Below, in pieces: positions 8,810 to 18,029 of a stretch of 44,186 nucleotides of DNA. Positions within the stretch are counted from its first letter, which is position 1; each line of letters opens with the position of its first letter. The notes below the pieces were generated by a model. That model ran no database searches. It was given only the letters and a program-made list of their open reading frames with translations, and was not told the DNA's origin. Both the position numbers and the translations under genes were made by a program. The stretch is from Pseudofrankia coriaricola (GTDB taxonomy: Bacteria > Actinomycetota > Actinomycetes > Frankiales > Frankiaceae), in assembly GCF_001854805.1 (NCBI RefSeq), contig NZ_MBLO01000049.1:1-44186 (forward strand), written 5' to 3'.

Positions 8810-8929
8810 GGGGTGCCTCCCGTCTCCGGTGGGTCCGGACAGGTGGCTGCCCGCAGGAGCCGCGGGGCAGGATCGAATCTGGTCCTCGTGCTCGTGGCAC
8901 ACGGAAGGGCCCACAGGTGCGGCTCCCAG

Positions 8930-9125
8930 CGCCCGACTTGATCACGGCCTGAAGCGACCACGGAACCTCGACGTCGGCGGGCAGCCGCCAGAATCGTCAA
9001 CCTGCACCGGGCCCCCATCAGGAACGCTGGAACGCCGGCGCACACCGAGCCCACAGCTGCCTCCAGCCCGAGACCCGAAGCGATCACCACAACCCCGGCA
9101 GCGGGCTGCCGCCAGAAATTTCAGC
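8930..9125 (-). ncRNA. Candidate bridge RNA of IS110-B
   Basis: Between the IS110-B left boundary (9156) and its transposase start (8809) lie two imperfect copies of a 45-47-nt module, at 9074-9118 and 8948-8994, 126 nt apart. On the minus strand both open TTCTGGCGGC, contain a GC hairpin, and end near GTGGT(G)(A)TCGCTTC(G/A)GG. A bridge RNA with two related loops would have this layout. The 9-mer GACTTGATC at 8935-8943 also spans the left element/target junction (9155-9163), as a target guide would. The ends of the RNA are guesses; only the repeat and the match are observed. Confidence 0.42.
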
Positions 9126-9156
9126 CCGGAACGGGCTTCCCCAAGGGAACGGGGGA

Positions 9157-10320
9157 CTTGATCCGTGTTTCGATGTCGGCGCGGCCGCGGAACCACCACT
9201 CGACGGCGACGATGCCGCCTGGCTCGTCCGCGGGCAGCGAGGTGACGAGGAAGCTGACCGCCCAGCTGTGGTCGATCATGCCGTCGAGCAGGAGCTGGCG
9301 CTGGCCGGGCACGAGCGTGCGTCCCCGCCGCGAGCGCGGGTCGGCGGAGACCTCGCCGGCGGCGACCTTCACCCGGCGCACGATCGTGTAGGTCCCGGGC
9401 GGGGCGCCCTCGGGGGCGTGGTCGCCGGCGGCGACCTGCGCGCCGCGCATGTCACGGGCCTCGACCCACCGGTCCTCGGGGATCTGGGCGTAGGCCCGCC
9501 ACAGCGCGGCGCTGCGCGGCGCGGAGATCGCGAAGTCGCCGCCCGCGGCGACGACGGCCCGCATGAACGCGGTCGAGTAGAACCCGCTGTCCGCACGGAC
9601 GACCGGTGGGGCGCACACCGCGTCGGGCAGCACCGAAAGCGCCCGGCGCAGCAGGGCGATGACGTGCGGACGCGGGTCCTGGTTACCGGCGAGCAGATCG
9701 GCGGCCAGGGTCAGCCCGGTGCGCGCCCAGCTGACCAGCAGCGGCCGGCCCGCTCGCCTGCCGTCATGGGTAAAGGCGACTCCGCGCTTCTTGCGGCCGT
9801 AGACCTCCACGTCGGAGGAGTCGCAGTCCAGCACCGGGCGTCCGGTGACCAGCTCGGCGCGCCGCTGCGCAGGCAGCAGGCGCATCATCCGCCTGGCGAT
9901 CACAGCCAGCCCGCGTTCGATCCCGGCGAGCTGCGGCGGTCCGAACCGCCCGGCGAGCCGGGCCGCGGTCCGCGACGGAGCGCACGGCACCGGCGCCAGC
10001 CACGCCCCCGCCCGGTCCGCCCGGGACCGGTCCAGCCCGACCAGCGCCGACTCGCCCTGCAGCTGGCTGCTCGCCATCCCGACGAGCAACTCGGCGCCAG
10101 TCAGCCCCCGGTCGCGCTGCTTGATCGGGCCGATCCCGTCGTCGAGCGCGCCGACAACACCGAGCCGATCGACGAGCTCGGTCACCGCGACCAGCCCCGC
10201 GGCCCCCGTCACCGTCGGGTCGACAGGACCGATCCGGACCAGCGGACGGCGCCCGAGCCGGGGCACTGGACCGCCCGCGGAGGGCTTCCCTGATGATCTG
10301 CTGCCGCGTAGAGTCGTCAC
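9157..10320 (-). pseudogene. IS1380 element 1 transposase, N-terminal fragment (388 codons)
   Basis: DDE transposase of the IS1380 family starting at GTG 10320. Landmarks are GLVAVTELVDRLGVV near the N terminus, the first Asp in VLDCDSSDVEVYG, the second Asp in VVRADSGFYSTAFM, and the YREK region VEWWFRGRADIETRIK at the break. IS110-B then interrupts it, and the last 100 codons are at 2966-3268. No other lesion is visible, so loss of IS110-B would restore a 488-aa enzyme. Confidence 0.9.
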
Positions 10321-10574
10321 CCGTCAGGTGCCTTTCGCCTGGGACATCGGTCTGGTGTGAGAACCCCGATTCTCCCTGCGCGGCAGGCACCTGTTCTCTT
10401 ATAACGATCTACAAGACCCCAACATCAACGCCCTACTGGCGGATGTAGGTCAGACGGCCGCGATAGCTGGTGGGCACTTTTCAAAGCGCATCGAGGAAAA
10501 GGGCGGGTCATCCTGGGCGAAATCGGGCGCCTCGGGAGGGCATTCGGACGGTTCCAATAACCGACTGTGCCATT

Positions 10575-10712
10575 ACGGTGCCCGAGGATGTGATCGCCGG
10601 TGTGCTGGCCTTCCACGCTCGCCAGCGTGACCGTGCGCCGGCGGCGCGGCCAGCGGCCGGATACCGGGCGGAGAGCCTGCGGGTCCTGTTCGGCGAGGAC
10701 GGCCAGTCGTGA
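10575..10712 (+). pseudogene. Element 1 tnpA-like recombinase, 3' fragment
   Basis: In-frame C-terminal tail TVPEDVIAGVLAFHARQRD... to the stop at 10710-10712. It aligns with the tail of the 418-aa relative (TPDEVIAHVLAHHERQRA, then PGYRPEVLATLFG). It overlaps the GTG start of the tnpB-like gene by 4 nt, as the intact relatives do, which shows it is the displaced end of the gene begun at 1456. Confidence 0.88.
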
Positions 10713-12925
10713 CCACCGGCACCGGACAGCCGGCCGCGCCGCCGCGCGCGGCGGCGCCGGCGCCGGGCCGGGCGGCGGCCAAGGCGACCGGGGCGCGGCT
10801 GCTGGCCGCGTTCCCGCCCCGGCCGGTCGTGTCACAGTGGCCGGCGACGCAGGCCGGCCGCACCGAGGTACTGGCCCGGGTGCTCGCGGCGCCGTTCGCT
10901 CTGGACAGTCCCGCCAGCCAGCAGACCCGCCGGCTGGGGGTGCTGGCGGTGCTGAGCTGGCTGCAGATCCAGGCCGGGGACAGCTGGCAGCAACGCTGGC
11001 AGGCCAGCGGCGCTGAGGACCTGCTCGACTGGCGGAACGCGGTCACCGCCGGCCCGCGGGGGCAGCTGCCGCACCTCGGTCCCGGGCTGCTGGTCCTGGT
11101 CTGCGCCGATGTGATCCGGCCCGGTCTCGGCTTTCTGCTGCGGTTCGCCCCGGCCCGGCGCGGGCTCGCCGCCGAGATGGCCCGCACCCGTGACCCCGTC
11201 ACGTTCGCCGCGTTCGACCAGCTGTGCGCGCAGGGCCAGGTGGGGCTGCAGACCGGGCAGCAGGCACTGGGCCGCATCGCGGTCATCATGGCCGCCAAGG
11301 GCGGGCCGGCGGACGCGGTGCGCGTCGGTGACTGCGTCGAGCTCCTGCAGGCCGCCGCGGACCTGCGTGTCTCCTCGGGTTCCGAGGCGCACGCGCACAG
11401 CCCGCTGTTCTACCAGCTGCTGCGCCGCCATGGGGTGCTGGGCGAGGACGCGCCCGCGGCGATCGAGATGTTCTCCGGACGTGGGCAGCCCAGCTGCGAG
11501 CAGCTGATCGACCGTTACCGGATCGCGTGCCGTCCGGTGCGTGACGTGCTGGTGGACTACCTGCGCGAACGCCAGCCGTCGGTGGACTTCTCCTCCCTGC
11601 AGCGCTTCGCCTACCTGCTCGGCAAGCTGTTCTGGGCCGATCTGGAAGCCCACCACCCGGGCCTCGACTCGCTGAAACTGCCCCGCGACGTCGCGGCCGC
11701 GTGGAAGCAACGGGTGATGACCCGCACCCGTGCCACGACCACCCCCGACGGCGAGCAGGCCGAGGTCGTCTCGACGCGGCTGGACGGGCGCAGCGTGCTG
11801 TCCGCGGTGCGTGCCTTCTACCTCGACCTCGCCGAGTGGGCCGACGACGACCCGGCCCGCTGGGGCCCGTGGGCGGTGCGCTGCCCGGTGGCCGCCAGCG
11901 ACGTCTCGCACAAGAAGGACCGGTCCCAGCGCAAGGCCCGCATGGACCAACGCACCCGCGAACGGCTGCCGGTCCTGCCCGCGCTGGCCGCCTGGGTCGA
12001 GACCGAACGCGCCCGCACCGCCGCACTGCTCGCCGCCGCCGAGGCCACCCCGCCCGGCGAACTGTTCACCGCCGCCGGCTCCGAGACGCTGCGCCGGACG
12101 GTGATGAGCACCCTGACCACCGGCCGCCTCTGGGCCGAACCGTCCGGCGGCGGCCGACGCCGGGACCTCACCTTCGAAGAACACCGCGGCTTCTGGACCT
12201 GGGCGACGGTCGAAGTGCTCCGCCACAGCGGCATACGGATCGAGGAGCTCACCGAGCTGTCGCACCACAGCCTGATCCAGTACCGGCTGCCCGAGGGCGG
12301 GCAGCTGATCCCCCTGCTGCAGATCGCCCCCTCCAAGACCGACACCGAACGGCTGCTGGTCATCTCACCCGAGCTGGCCGACGTCCTGTCGACCATCGTC
12401 GCCCGCATCCGCGGCGGCGGATCACGAGTGCCGCTGGTGGTCTCCTACGACAAGAACGAGCGCGTCTACAACGCGCCGATGCCGCTGCTGTTCCAATGGC
12501 GCCGACGCCTGGAGAACCGGCCCGTCACCGAGACCTCGCTGCGCGGCTACCTCGATGACGCGCTCACCGCGCTCGGCATCAAAGACGCCTCCGGCCAGCA
12601 GCTGCGCTACACCTTCCACGACTTCCGCAGGCTGTTCATCACCGACGCGATCCTGCACGGCATGCCGCCACACATCGCCCAGCTCGTCGCCGGCCACCGC
12701 GACATCAACACCACCATGGGCTACAAGGCCGTCTACCCCGAAGAAGTGATCAACGGACATCGGGCGTTCCTTGCCCGTCGCCGCGCGCTACGGCCCAGCG
12801 AGGAATACCGCACCCCCACCGACGAGGAATGGAACCAGTTCACCGGCCACTTCGAGCACCGCAAGGTCTCCGTCGGCGACTGCGGCCGCTCCTACGACAC
12901 GCCCTGCATCCACGAGCACAGCTGC
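10709..12925 (+). pseudogene. Element 1 tnpB-like tyrosine recombinase, 5' fragment (739 codons)
   Basis: Starts GTG at 10709, overlapping the tnpA-like stop. The N-terminal part resembles the 799-aa relative at 13927-16326. The catalytic part has Arg in SGIRIEELTELSHHS, Lys in APSKTDTERLLV, HDFRRLFITDAI, LVAGHRDINTT and the Tyr in MGYKAVYPEEV. The fragment ends inside the C-terminal cysteine motif (CGRSYDTPCIHEHSC), where element 2 inserted. The remaining 93 codons are at 17748-18029; together they would encode 832 aa. Confidence 0.9.
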
Positions 12926-13040
12926 TTAACCGAAATGATCTTGCTGTCCTCGTGGGCCGCCTTCCCTGGGAGGACCGCTCACGGAGAGTACGCACATCAG
13001 ATTGCCGTCGCTCGGGCTTCGGGCGTGTCGCGGGAGCGGC

Positions 13041-13901
13041 TCATGGATCGTGGCGGTTGCCCGAGTTCGGATCGTGGTTGGCGTAGGTCACGGCGAGGTT
13101 GACCGCGGGTCGGTAGGCCTCGACTTGGTCCGGTGTCCACCCGGTGGGTCCGAAGGCCGCCTCGTGGGTGGCGATCCGGTAGATCAGGGCTCGGACGAGC
13201 ATCTGACCCCAGGCTGGCAGGTGCGCCCATCGGGCAGCGAGGTCGGGTGAGGCTCCGTACCAGCACAACGCGTCGGCGACCGCGACGGCCGAGGCCCAGG
13301 ACGCGGGGCGCCAGTACGCGGGCCAGTCGATGATCGCCGGTGGCAGCCCGGCGGCGAACAGTACGTTGCCCGGCAGATCGCCGTGCACCACCTGCGGGGT
13401 GAGGTCGACCGGACGGCGGCTGCGTGCCAGTGGTGCCAGCAGGTCCAGGGCCGCCGGGCAGCCACGGACCGGGAGTTCTTCCCACGCGACCCTGTCCCCA
13501 TAAGCCCACGGGTCGTCGCGGAGGTCCAGGAACGCCGGCCGGGGCAGGTCCGCGATTGCCGCGTGGAAGGCCGCCCCGGCGCGGAGCACGTCGTCTTGCC
13601 GGCTGACGTCTGGCTCGCCCGCAACGAGTTGGCACGCCTCCCAGCCGTGGGCCACCCATGCCCCGTCCAGCGTCTGGACGGGGCGGGCAACGCGGAACTC
13701 GGTGGCGTCCGGCAGGCCGGTGAGCACCTCGGCTCGCCAGAGCGTTTCCGCCAGGAGCTCCACCGGTTTGAGGACGAGCTGGCCAGCTCGCCAGGTCCCA
13801 CCTTGGCCGCCGGGCAGTACGACCGGGTCGTCCGCGACGCCGAATGCCGCCAGCACGGCATCTGACGGGCTCGCGACCGGAGAGTTCACATCCAAGATCA
13901 T
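13041..13901 (-). CDS. TIGR02569-like aminoglycoside-phosphotransferase-fold protein
   Basis: 286 aa, ATG at 13901, 25 nt after the end of the tnpB-like gene. It has the kinase-like fold of the APH/choline kinase superfamily: a nucleotide-binding start with GGQGGTWRAG and Lys45 (LVLKPVE), the catalytic loop HGDLPGN (His163, Asp165, Asn169), and a metal-binding Asp182 in IIDWPAY where kinases usually have DFG-like sequence. It resembles the actinobacterial family I know as TIGR02569, whose substrate is unknown to me. Its position inside a Tn554-like element suggests it travels as cargo, so antibiotic phosphorylation is possible but unproven. An upstream frame runs into tnpB, so internal starts are also possible. 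Confidence 0.8.
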   Translation of the reverse strand: MILDVNSPVASPSDAVLAAFGVADDPVVLPGGQGGTWRAGQLVLKPVELLAETLWRAEVLTGLPDATEFRVARPVQTLDGAWVAHGWEACQLVAGEPDVSRQDDVLRAGAAFHAAIADLPRPAFLDLRDDPWAYGDRVAWEELPVRGCPAALDLLAPLARSRRPVDLTPQVVHGDLPGNVLFAAGLPPAIIDWPAYWRPASWASAVAVADALCWYGASPDLAARWAHLPAWGQMLVRALIYRIATHEAAFGPTGWTPDQVEAYRPAVNLAVTYANHDPNSGNRHDP

Positions 13902-13926
13902 AATCTGATGGGTGGCGCCTCTGGGG

Positions 13927-16326
13927 TCAGGCCCTTGTCTGCTCCGCTCGTCCGGCGGCCGAACGCAGGTCGGGCATGCCCAGGTGGACGGCGGCAACGC
14001 GGGCAGTCTCGCGCATGGTCGCGAGTTTCTGCTCTGCGGCTGCCAGGGTGGTCTGGATCGCGGCGACCTCGCCGAGCCATCCCTGTTCTTTGGCCTCTTG
14101 GAGCCGGTCGAGGAGATTGGTGCGGATCCCTTCCAGTCGCGGCATCTGATCGGGGTCGACCCGGAGCAGCGGGCACCTGACACACGCGTTTTCGTGCGCG
14201 CAGGGGGTTCCGTGGTCACGGCCGCAGGTCCCGAGGGCGACTTTCCGTAGTTCGAAATGGGCGAGGAACTCGTCCCATTCCTGGGTGGTGATGTCGCGGT
14301 ATTCCTCGCTGGGCCGCTCGGCGCGGCGGCGGGCGATGAAAGCCCGGTGGTGGGATATCACGTCCTCGGGGTAGATCGCGGCGTAGCCCATTGTCGTGTC
14401 CACGGTGGAGTGACCGCAGACCTTGGCGGCGATGTGCGGAGGCAGTCCGGAGCGGATGGCGTCGGTGACGAAGATCCTGCGGAAGTCGTGGGGCCGCCAT
14501 TCCAACGGCTGGTCTCCTGCGGTGATCTGGGCGGCCTGTGAGGTTGCGACGAGGCACTCTCGGATGTAGCTGCGGGTGAGAGGACGGTCTTCGGTGCCGT
14601 ACCGCCGCTGGAACAGGAACGGCATCGGCGGGCTCCAGGTCTGCTCGAACACGTCGTAGGCGCAGACCAGCGGCAGGGCCGCTTTCCCGCCACGGACCCG
14701 GAAGATGATCGTAGTCAGGACGTCGGCGAGCTCGGGCGAAACCAGAAGCAGCCGCTCGGCGTCGGTCTTGGACGGGGCGACCTGCAGCATCGGCACGACC
14801 TCGCCGGTGGTGGGCAGCGTGTAGGCGACGAAACTGTGGTGGGTGAGCTCGAGCATCTCCTCGATGCGGATCCCGGTGTGCCGCAAGACTTCCACCGTCG
14901 CCCACGACCAGAACGCCGCCGACTCCTCGTGGGTGAGGTCCCGCCGCCTGCTCGTGGCCAGGTCCACGGCATAGACCCGGCCGGACTCACCCTGGCGGCA
15001 ACGTCGGAACTGCTGACCGCCCCCGTTGAACCGCCCCTCGGCGGCGGTCGCCTTGGCGGTGTTCACACGCTGCTCGGCGTCCTTGTGCTGCTGTTCGACG
15101 GCCCGTAGCAGCGCCGGCAGCAGGGGCAGTTGGGTCCTGGTGCGCTGATCCATCCGCGACTTGACCCGTGACTTGAATTTCTTCTGCGTCACCTCGGCCG
15201 CTTTGATCGGGCACGGCGCGACCCACGTCGCCCACCGGGAGGGATCGTCGGCGGCCCATCGGGCGATGTCCTCGTAGAAGGCCCGGACGAATACCAGCTC
15301 GCTGCGGTAGTTCACGCGGGGGCGTACCGGCCGGCCGTCGGCGTCCCGGATGTGGGCCAGCCGTTCTTTCCATGCCTGCGCGACCTCGGGGGCCAGCCGT
15401 AGCGAGTCGATGCCGGGATGGTGGGTCTCCAGGTCGCGCCAGAACAGTCTGCAAAGGTTGCGGGCGATGGAACGCAGCGAGGTGTGGTCGAGGTCGGGTG
15501 CCCGCTCGGTGAGGTACTCGACCAACAGGTCGCGGACGGGCCGGCACTCGATGCCGTAGCCGTCGACGATCTGTTCGATGCTGCGACGGCCGTCGAGCCG
15601 CAGCACTCGCAACCGCTCCGGTGCCGCGGCCGGAAGCACGCCGGTCTTTTTCAGCAACGCGTAGAACAGCGGCCTTCCCGCGCTGCCCCGGAAATGGTGC
15701 TCCTGCAGAGCTCTGGTCAGCTCGACACAGTCGCCGAGAGTGATGTCGCTGACGAGGCCGCCCTTGCGGACCAGGATCCAGGTGACTTTGTTCAGGGCGT
15801 CCGACCTCGCCCAGCCGGCGGCGTGGTCGGCGCGGAGGCCGAGGCGCTGGAAGCCGTCGGGGTCGATAGCCGCCCGAGCCTCGGCGAGCATCAGCGCCTG
15901 GCGTTGCCGCAGCAGCCACGGGTAGCTGGGACGGACGACCTGCCCGGCGACCAGGAGCGCCACCCCGCAGCACAGTTCGTCACGATGATGGCGTCGAGCC
16001 GGGGCGCACCCCTTCAGCGGCAGGTCAGCCCAGCTGGAACCGGCGGTGTCCGCCCCGCTGGCCAGCCACCGCTCCTGCCAACTGTCCCCGGGCTGGCCCT
16101 CGAGCCAGTCCAGGACCCTGTTCAGGCCACGCCGCCGGGTCTTGTCGCGGGTGCGGCCCGCGCTCGGTTCGGTGAACAGACCAAGCAGCCGCTCGACCAG
16201 GGCCTCCCGGCTCTGGCGGGTCTGCCACCAGCTCTGCTCGCAGGGCCGCAGGTCCAGTTCAGCCGGCCGTCCCACCTCGACGGTGCTGGTCTTCGCGACC
16301 GTGGCGGCAGGCGCCGCGACGGTCAT
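13927..16326 (-). CDS. Element 2 tnpB-like tyrosine recombinase
   Basis: 799 aa, intact. It starts at ATG 16326, overlapping the tnpA-like stop by 4 nt (ATGA). Catalytic residues: Arg in HTGIRIEEMLELTHHS, Lys in APSKTDAERLLLV, HDFRRIFVTDAI, KVCGHSTVDTT and Tyr in MGYAAIYPEDV. The C-terminal motif CGRDHGTPCAHENACVRCP is a likely zinc knuckle, followed by a coiled-coil-like tail (LLDRLQEAKEQGW...). It is the closest relative of the broken gene at 10709, into whose matching cysteine motif element 2 inserted. It probably works with the 418-aa partner as an obligate pair. Confidence 0.92.
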   Translation of the reverse strand: MTVAAPAATVAKTSTVEVGRPAELDLRPCEQSWWQTRQSREALVERLLGLFTEPSAGRTRDKTRRRGLNRVLDWLEGQPGDSWQERWLASGADTAGSSWADLPLKGCAPARRHHRDELCCGVALLVAGQVVRPSYPWLLRQRQALMLAEARAAIDPDGFQRLGLRADHAAGWARSDALNKVTWILVRKGGLVSDITLGDCVELTRALQEHHFRGSAGRPLFYALLKKTGVLPAAAPERLRVLRLDGRRSIEQIVDGYGIECRPVRDLLVEYLTERAPDLDHTSLRSIARNLCRLFWRDLETHHPGIDSLRLAPEVAQAWKERLAHIRDADGRPVRPRVNYRSELVFVRAFYEDIARWAADDPSRWATWVAPCPIKAAEVTQKKFKSRVKSRMDQRTRTQLPLLPALLRAVEQQHKDAEQRVNTAKATAAEGRFNGGGQQFRRCRQGESGRVYAVDLATSRRRDLTHEESAAFWSWATVEVLRHTGIRIEEMLELTHHSFVAYTLPTTGEVVPMLQVAPSKTDAERLLLVSPELADVLTTIIFRVRGGKAALPLVCAYDVFEQTWSPPMPFLFQRRYGTEDRPLTRSYIRECLVATSQAAQITAGDQPLEWRPHDFRRIFVTDAIRSGLPPHIAAKVCGHSTVDTTMGYAAIYPEDVISHHRAFIARRRAERPSEEYRDITTQEWDEFLAHFELRKVALGTCGRDHGTPCAHENACVRCPLLRVDPDQMPRLEGIRTNLLDRLQEAKEQGWLGEVAAIQTTLAAAEQKLATMRETARVAAVHLGMPDLRSAAGRAEQTRA

Positions 16327-17579
16327 CGGGTTCCCCCGCCGGAGGCCGTCGTGCCGAACAACGTAGCGAGCACCTCGGGCCGGTAGCCAGGCGCTGGCGG
16401 CGCCGGTGGCCGCTCCCGCTGAGCGCGCTGCCGCTCGTGATGGGCCAGGACATGAGCGATGACCTCGTCAGGGGTCGGCGCGATGTAGATCTCAGTGGTG
16501 GAGATGTGGGCGTGCCCGAGGACCCATTGGACGTCGGCCAAGGTCAGGTTCGGGTCGCGGACCATCCGCTTGGCGGCGCTGTGCCGCAGGTCGTGCAACG
16601 TCCAGTTCGCGCCGAGAACACGGTTGGCTCGGGTGAACAGCATCCGGGCCGCGTCGTAGGCCAGCGGCCGGAACGGGCGGCGCAGCGTCCACCACAACGG
16701 CTCGTCCGACCCCCAGGGGACCAGGTCCCGCATCTGTTGCTGGTAGAGCCGCAGCCACACGAACGCGTCCGACGACGCTGGGAGCCGCTGCAGTGCCCGG
16801 CTGCCCTTGCGGACCACACCGATCACCTGGTCCTCCGGGGTCACCTGCCCCTGACAGACGCCGAGCAGCTCCGAGGCGCGGGCGCCGGTGGAGACGTAGA
16901 ACGCGACCAGAGCCCGGTCCCGGTTGCACGACAGGGCCGCGAACAGGTCGTTGAACGCCTGGTCGGGAATGCTTCGCGGGGCCGGTTTGGGCTCCTTGGG
17001 CTGGTAGACGGCCCGCCGCGACGGCCGCCGGAACGGCTCCATCGGATTGCGGTGGGCGCCCAGCCGTCCGTCCTCCATGCCCCCGGCCTGCGGGAACGGG
17101 TTGACCAGCGGCCGGCCGTGCATCTCCCGGTGGTACTCGTAGAACGACCGGATCACCGCACGCGCGTGCCGCCTGGTCCGCGCAGCGTAGTTCTCCCCGG
17201 GCGTCGCCTTCCCAGTCACCGGATTCACCCAGCCCGGGACAGGCGCATCACCGCGACGCTGCCGCGGCGGCTTCTTGACGGTCTTCAGCCACAGGGCGAA
17301 GTCCCGCGCCTCGGCGCGACCGGCACGATGCCACGGCACCTCCACCGCCTGCAAGAACCGGAACCACATCAACAACTCGTAGGCATAGGACCGCAGCGAC
17401 GCCGGGCTGGCGTCGTCAGCGAGCATGTGATGCAGGAATTCGGCGACCGCCGGCACCTCGACACCCTCGCCGTCCACAACACGGAACGGCAGCAGCGGAT
17501 CAGCGGTCTCCTCAACCCGGCCGACCCTCGCAATCTGCAGCAATGCAACATTTCGAACCGTCGTGCTGCGTTCCGACAC
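16323..17579 (-). CDS. Element 2 tnpA-like tyrosine recombinase
   Basis: 418 aa, GTG start at 17579 (VSERSTTVRN). N-terminal core-binding domain about residues 45-165, catalytic domain about 205-375. Active-site residues: Arg in STGARASELLGV, Lys in VVRKGSRALQ, HDLRHSAAKRM, VLGHAHISTTE and Tyr in EIYIAP. It ends in a proline-rich tail and overlaps the tnpB-like start. Upstream 17580-17747 is the element end and presumably its promoter. Confidence 0.92.
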   Translation of the reverse strand: MSERSTTVRNVALLQIARVGRVEETADPLLPFRVVDGEGVEVPAVAEFLHHMLADDASPASLRSYAYELLMWFRFLQAVEVPWHRAGRAEARDFALWLKTVKKPPRQRRGDAPVPGWVNPVTGKATPGENYAARTRRHARAVIRSFYEYHREMHGRPLVNPFPQAGGMEDGRLGAHRNPMEPFRRPSRRAVYQPKEPKPAPRSIPDQAFNDLFAALSCNRDRALVAFYVSTGARASELLGVCQGQVTPEDQVIGVVRKGSRALQRLPASSDAFVWLRLYQQQMRDLVPWGSDEPLWWTLRRPFRPLAYDAARMLFTRANRVLGANWTLHDLRHSAAKRMVRDPNLTLADVQWVLGHAHISTTEIYIAPTPDEVIAHVLAHHERQRAQRERPPAPPAPGYRPEVLATLFGTTASGGGTR

Positions 17580-17747
17580 CCGCGCCTCCGCAAGCCGCCA
17601 TAGTCGACGACACGCGATGACAGCAGATCCGCGCCATCACAGGGAGTAATCTCAAACCGACCCAGGGCCCAGACCAGCCGCAGAGGCACTGTCCGTCGAC
17701 CTCGGCAGGAGTCCAGGAAGCCGCCCAGTTGGTTCGGTCAACGGGAC

Positions 17748-18029
17748 CTACGCTGCCCGCTCCTACGGCCAGACCCGGCCGCCCGCGACCGTCTTCTCCA
17801 CATCCGCGACAACCTCGTCGCCCGCATCGCCGAAGCCGAAACCCACCACTGGCTCGGCGAAGCCGAAGGACTCAAGGTCAGCCTCGCCGGCGCCCAGGCC
17901 AAGCTTGCCCAGATAAACCAGATCATCAACCACCGCCGACAGACCGTGCAGCTGGGCATCCCCACCTTCGCCGAGGCCGCCGGCCGCGCCAGCACAAGCC
18001 CACCACCCGCAAACCAGGTCAATCCATGA
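17748..18029 (+). pseudogene. Element 1 tnpB-like recombinase, 3' fragment
   Basis: Begins CTA CGC TGC CCG (L-R-C-P), completing the Cys motif cut at 12925, then LLRPDPAARDRLLHIRDN and a coiled-coil-like stretch to the stop at 18027-18029. The frame matches the upstream fragment exactly. The C-terminal organisation mirrors the intact 799-aa relative. Confidence 0.9.

Larger units (their letters stand above)
3269..9156 (-). mobile_element. IS110-family element B, inserted in the IS1380 transposase
   Basis: The boundaries follow from rejoining the IS1380 transposase in frame, which gives single-base limits. Removing the internal Tn554-like transposon leaves about 1.77 kb: a 347-bp 5' non-coding end with a candidate bridge RNA, a 425-codon transposase gene, and a 144-bp 3' end with a perfect hairpin. 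There is no inverted repeat or target duplication, as usual for IS110. Confidence 0.88.
2754..10457 (-). mobile_element. IS1380-family element 1, interrupted by IS110-B
   Basis: Terminal inverted repeats lie at 2756-2781 and 10430-10455, matching at 23 of 26 positions (shared cores GACCTA and CGCCAGTAGGGC); two further matching bases outside give the limits used here. The transposase reads leftward from 10320 and, after an internal interruption, ends at 2966. No unambiguous target duplication is visible. Removing IS110-B (3269-9156) leaves about 1.8 kb, normal for the family. Confidence 0.88.
2611..10574. mobile_element. Composite insertion splitting the element 1 tnpA-like gene
   Basis: Everything between the two tnpA-like fragments. 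Most is the IS1380-family element 2754-10457. The flanking leftovers, 2611-2753 (about 143 bp) and 10458-10574 (about 117 bp), match nothing I recognise and contain no gene. They could be the two halves of an older small element into which IS1380 inserted, or eroded gene sequence. No clear inverted repeat or duplication was found at the outer edges. Confidence 0.6.
12926..17747 (-). mobile_element. Element 2: tyrosine-recombinase transposon with phosphotransferase cargo
   Basis: A 4822-bp insertion in the tnpB-like gene of element 1, on the opposite strand. The ends read GTCCCGTTGACCGAAC (complement of 17747 leftward) and TTCGGTTAA (complement ending at 12926), matching the ends of element 1. 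There is no target duplication; removal restores AGC TGC CTA CGC TGC (Ser-Cys-Leu-Arg-Cys). It holds intact tnpA-like and tnpB-like genes and, downstream, a phosphotransferase gene in the place where Tn554-type elements keep cargo. Non-coding ends are 12926-13040 and 17580-17747. Confidence 0.9.

Noticed and set aside
9074-9118. The repeated modules at 8948-8994 and 9074-9118 as a second CRISPR array
   Set aside because: Only two imperfect copies 126 nt apart, located between the IS110-B end and its transposase; a structured RNA of the element explains them better.
2754-10457. A target duplication for the first IS1380 element
   Set aside because: Flanks CCAC and CCGC are similar but not identical, so I do not claim a duplication.
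14216-14905. Alternative minus-strand frames inside the element 2 tnpB-like gene
   Set aside because: They overlap a gene with complete catalytic motifs and are Arg/Pro-rich, as expected of out-of-frame high-GC translations.
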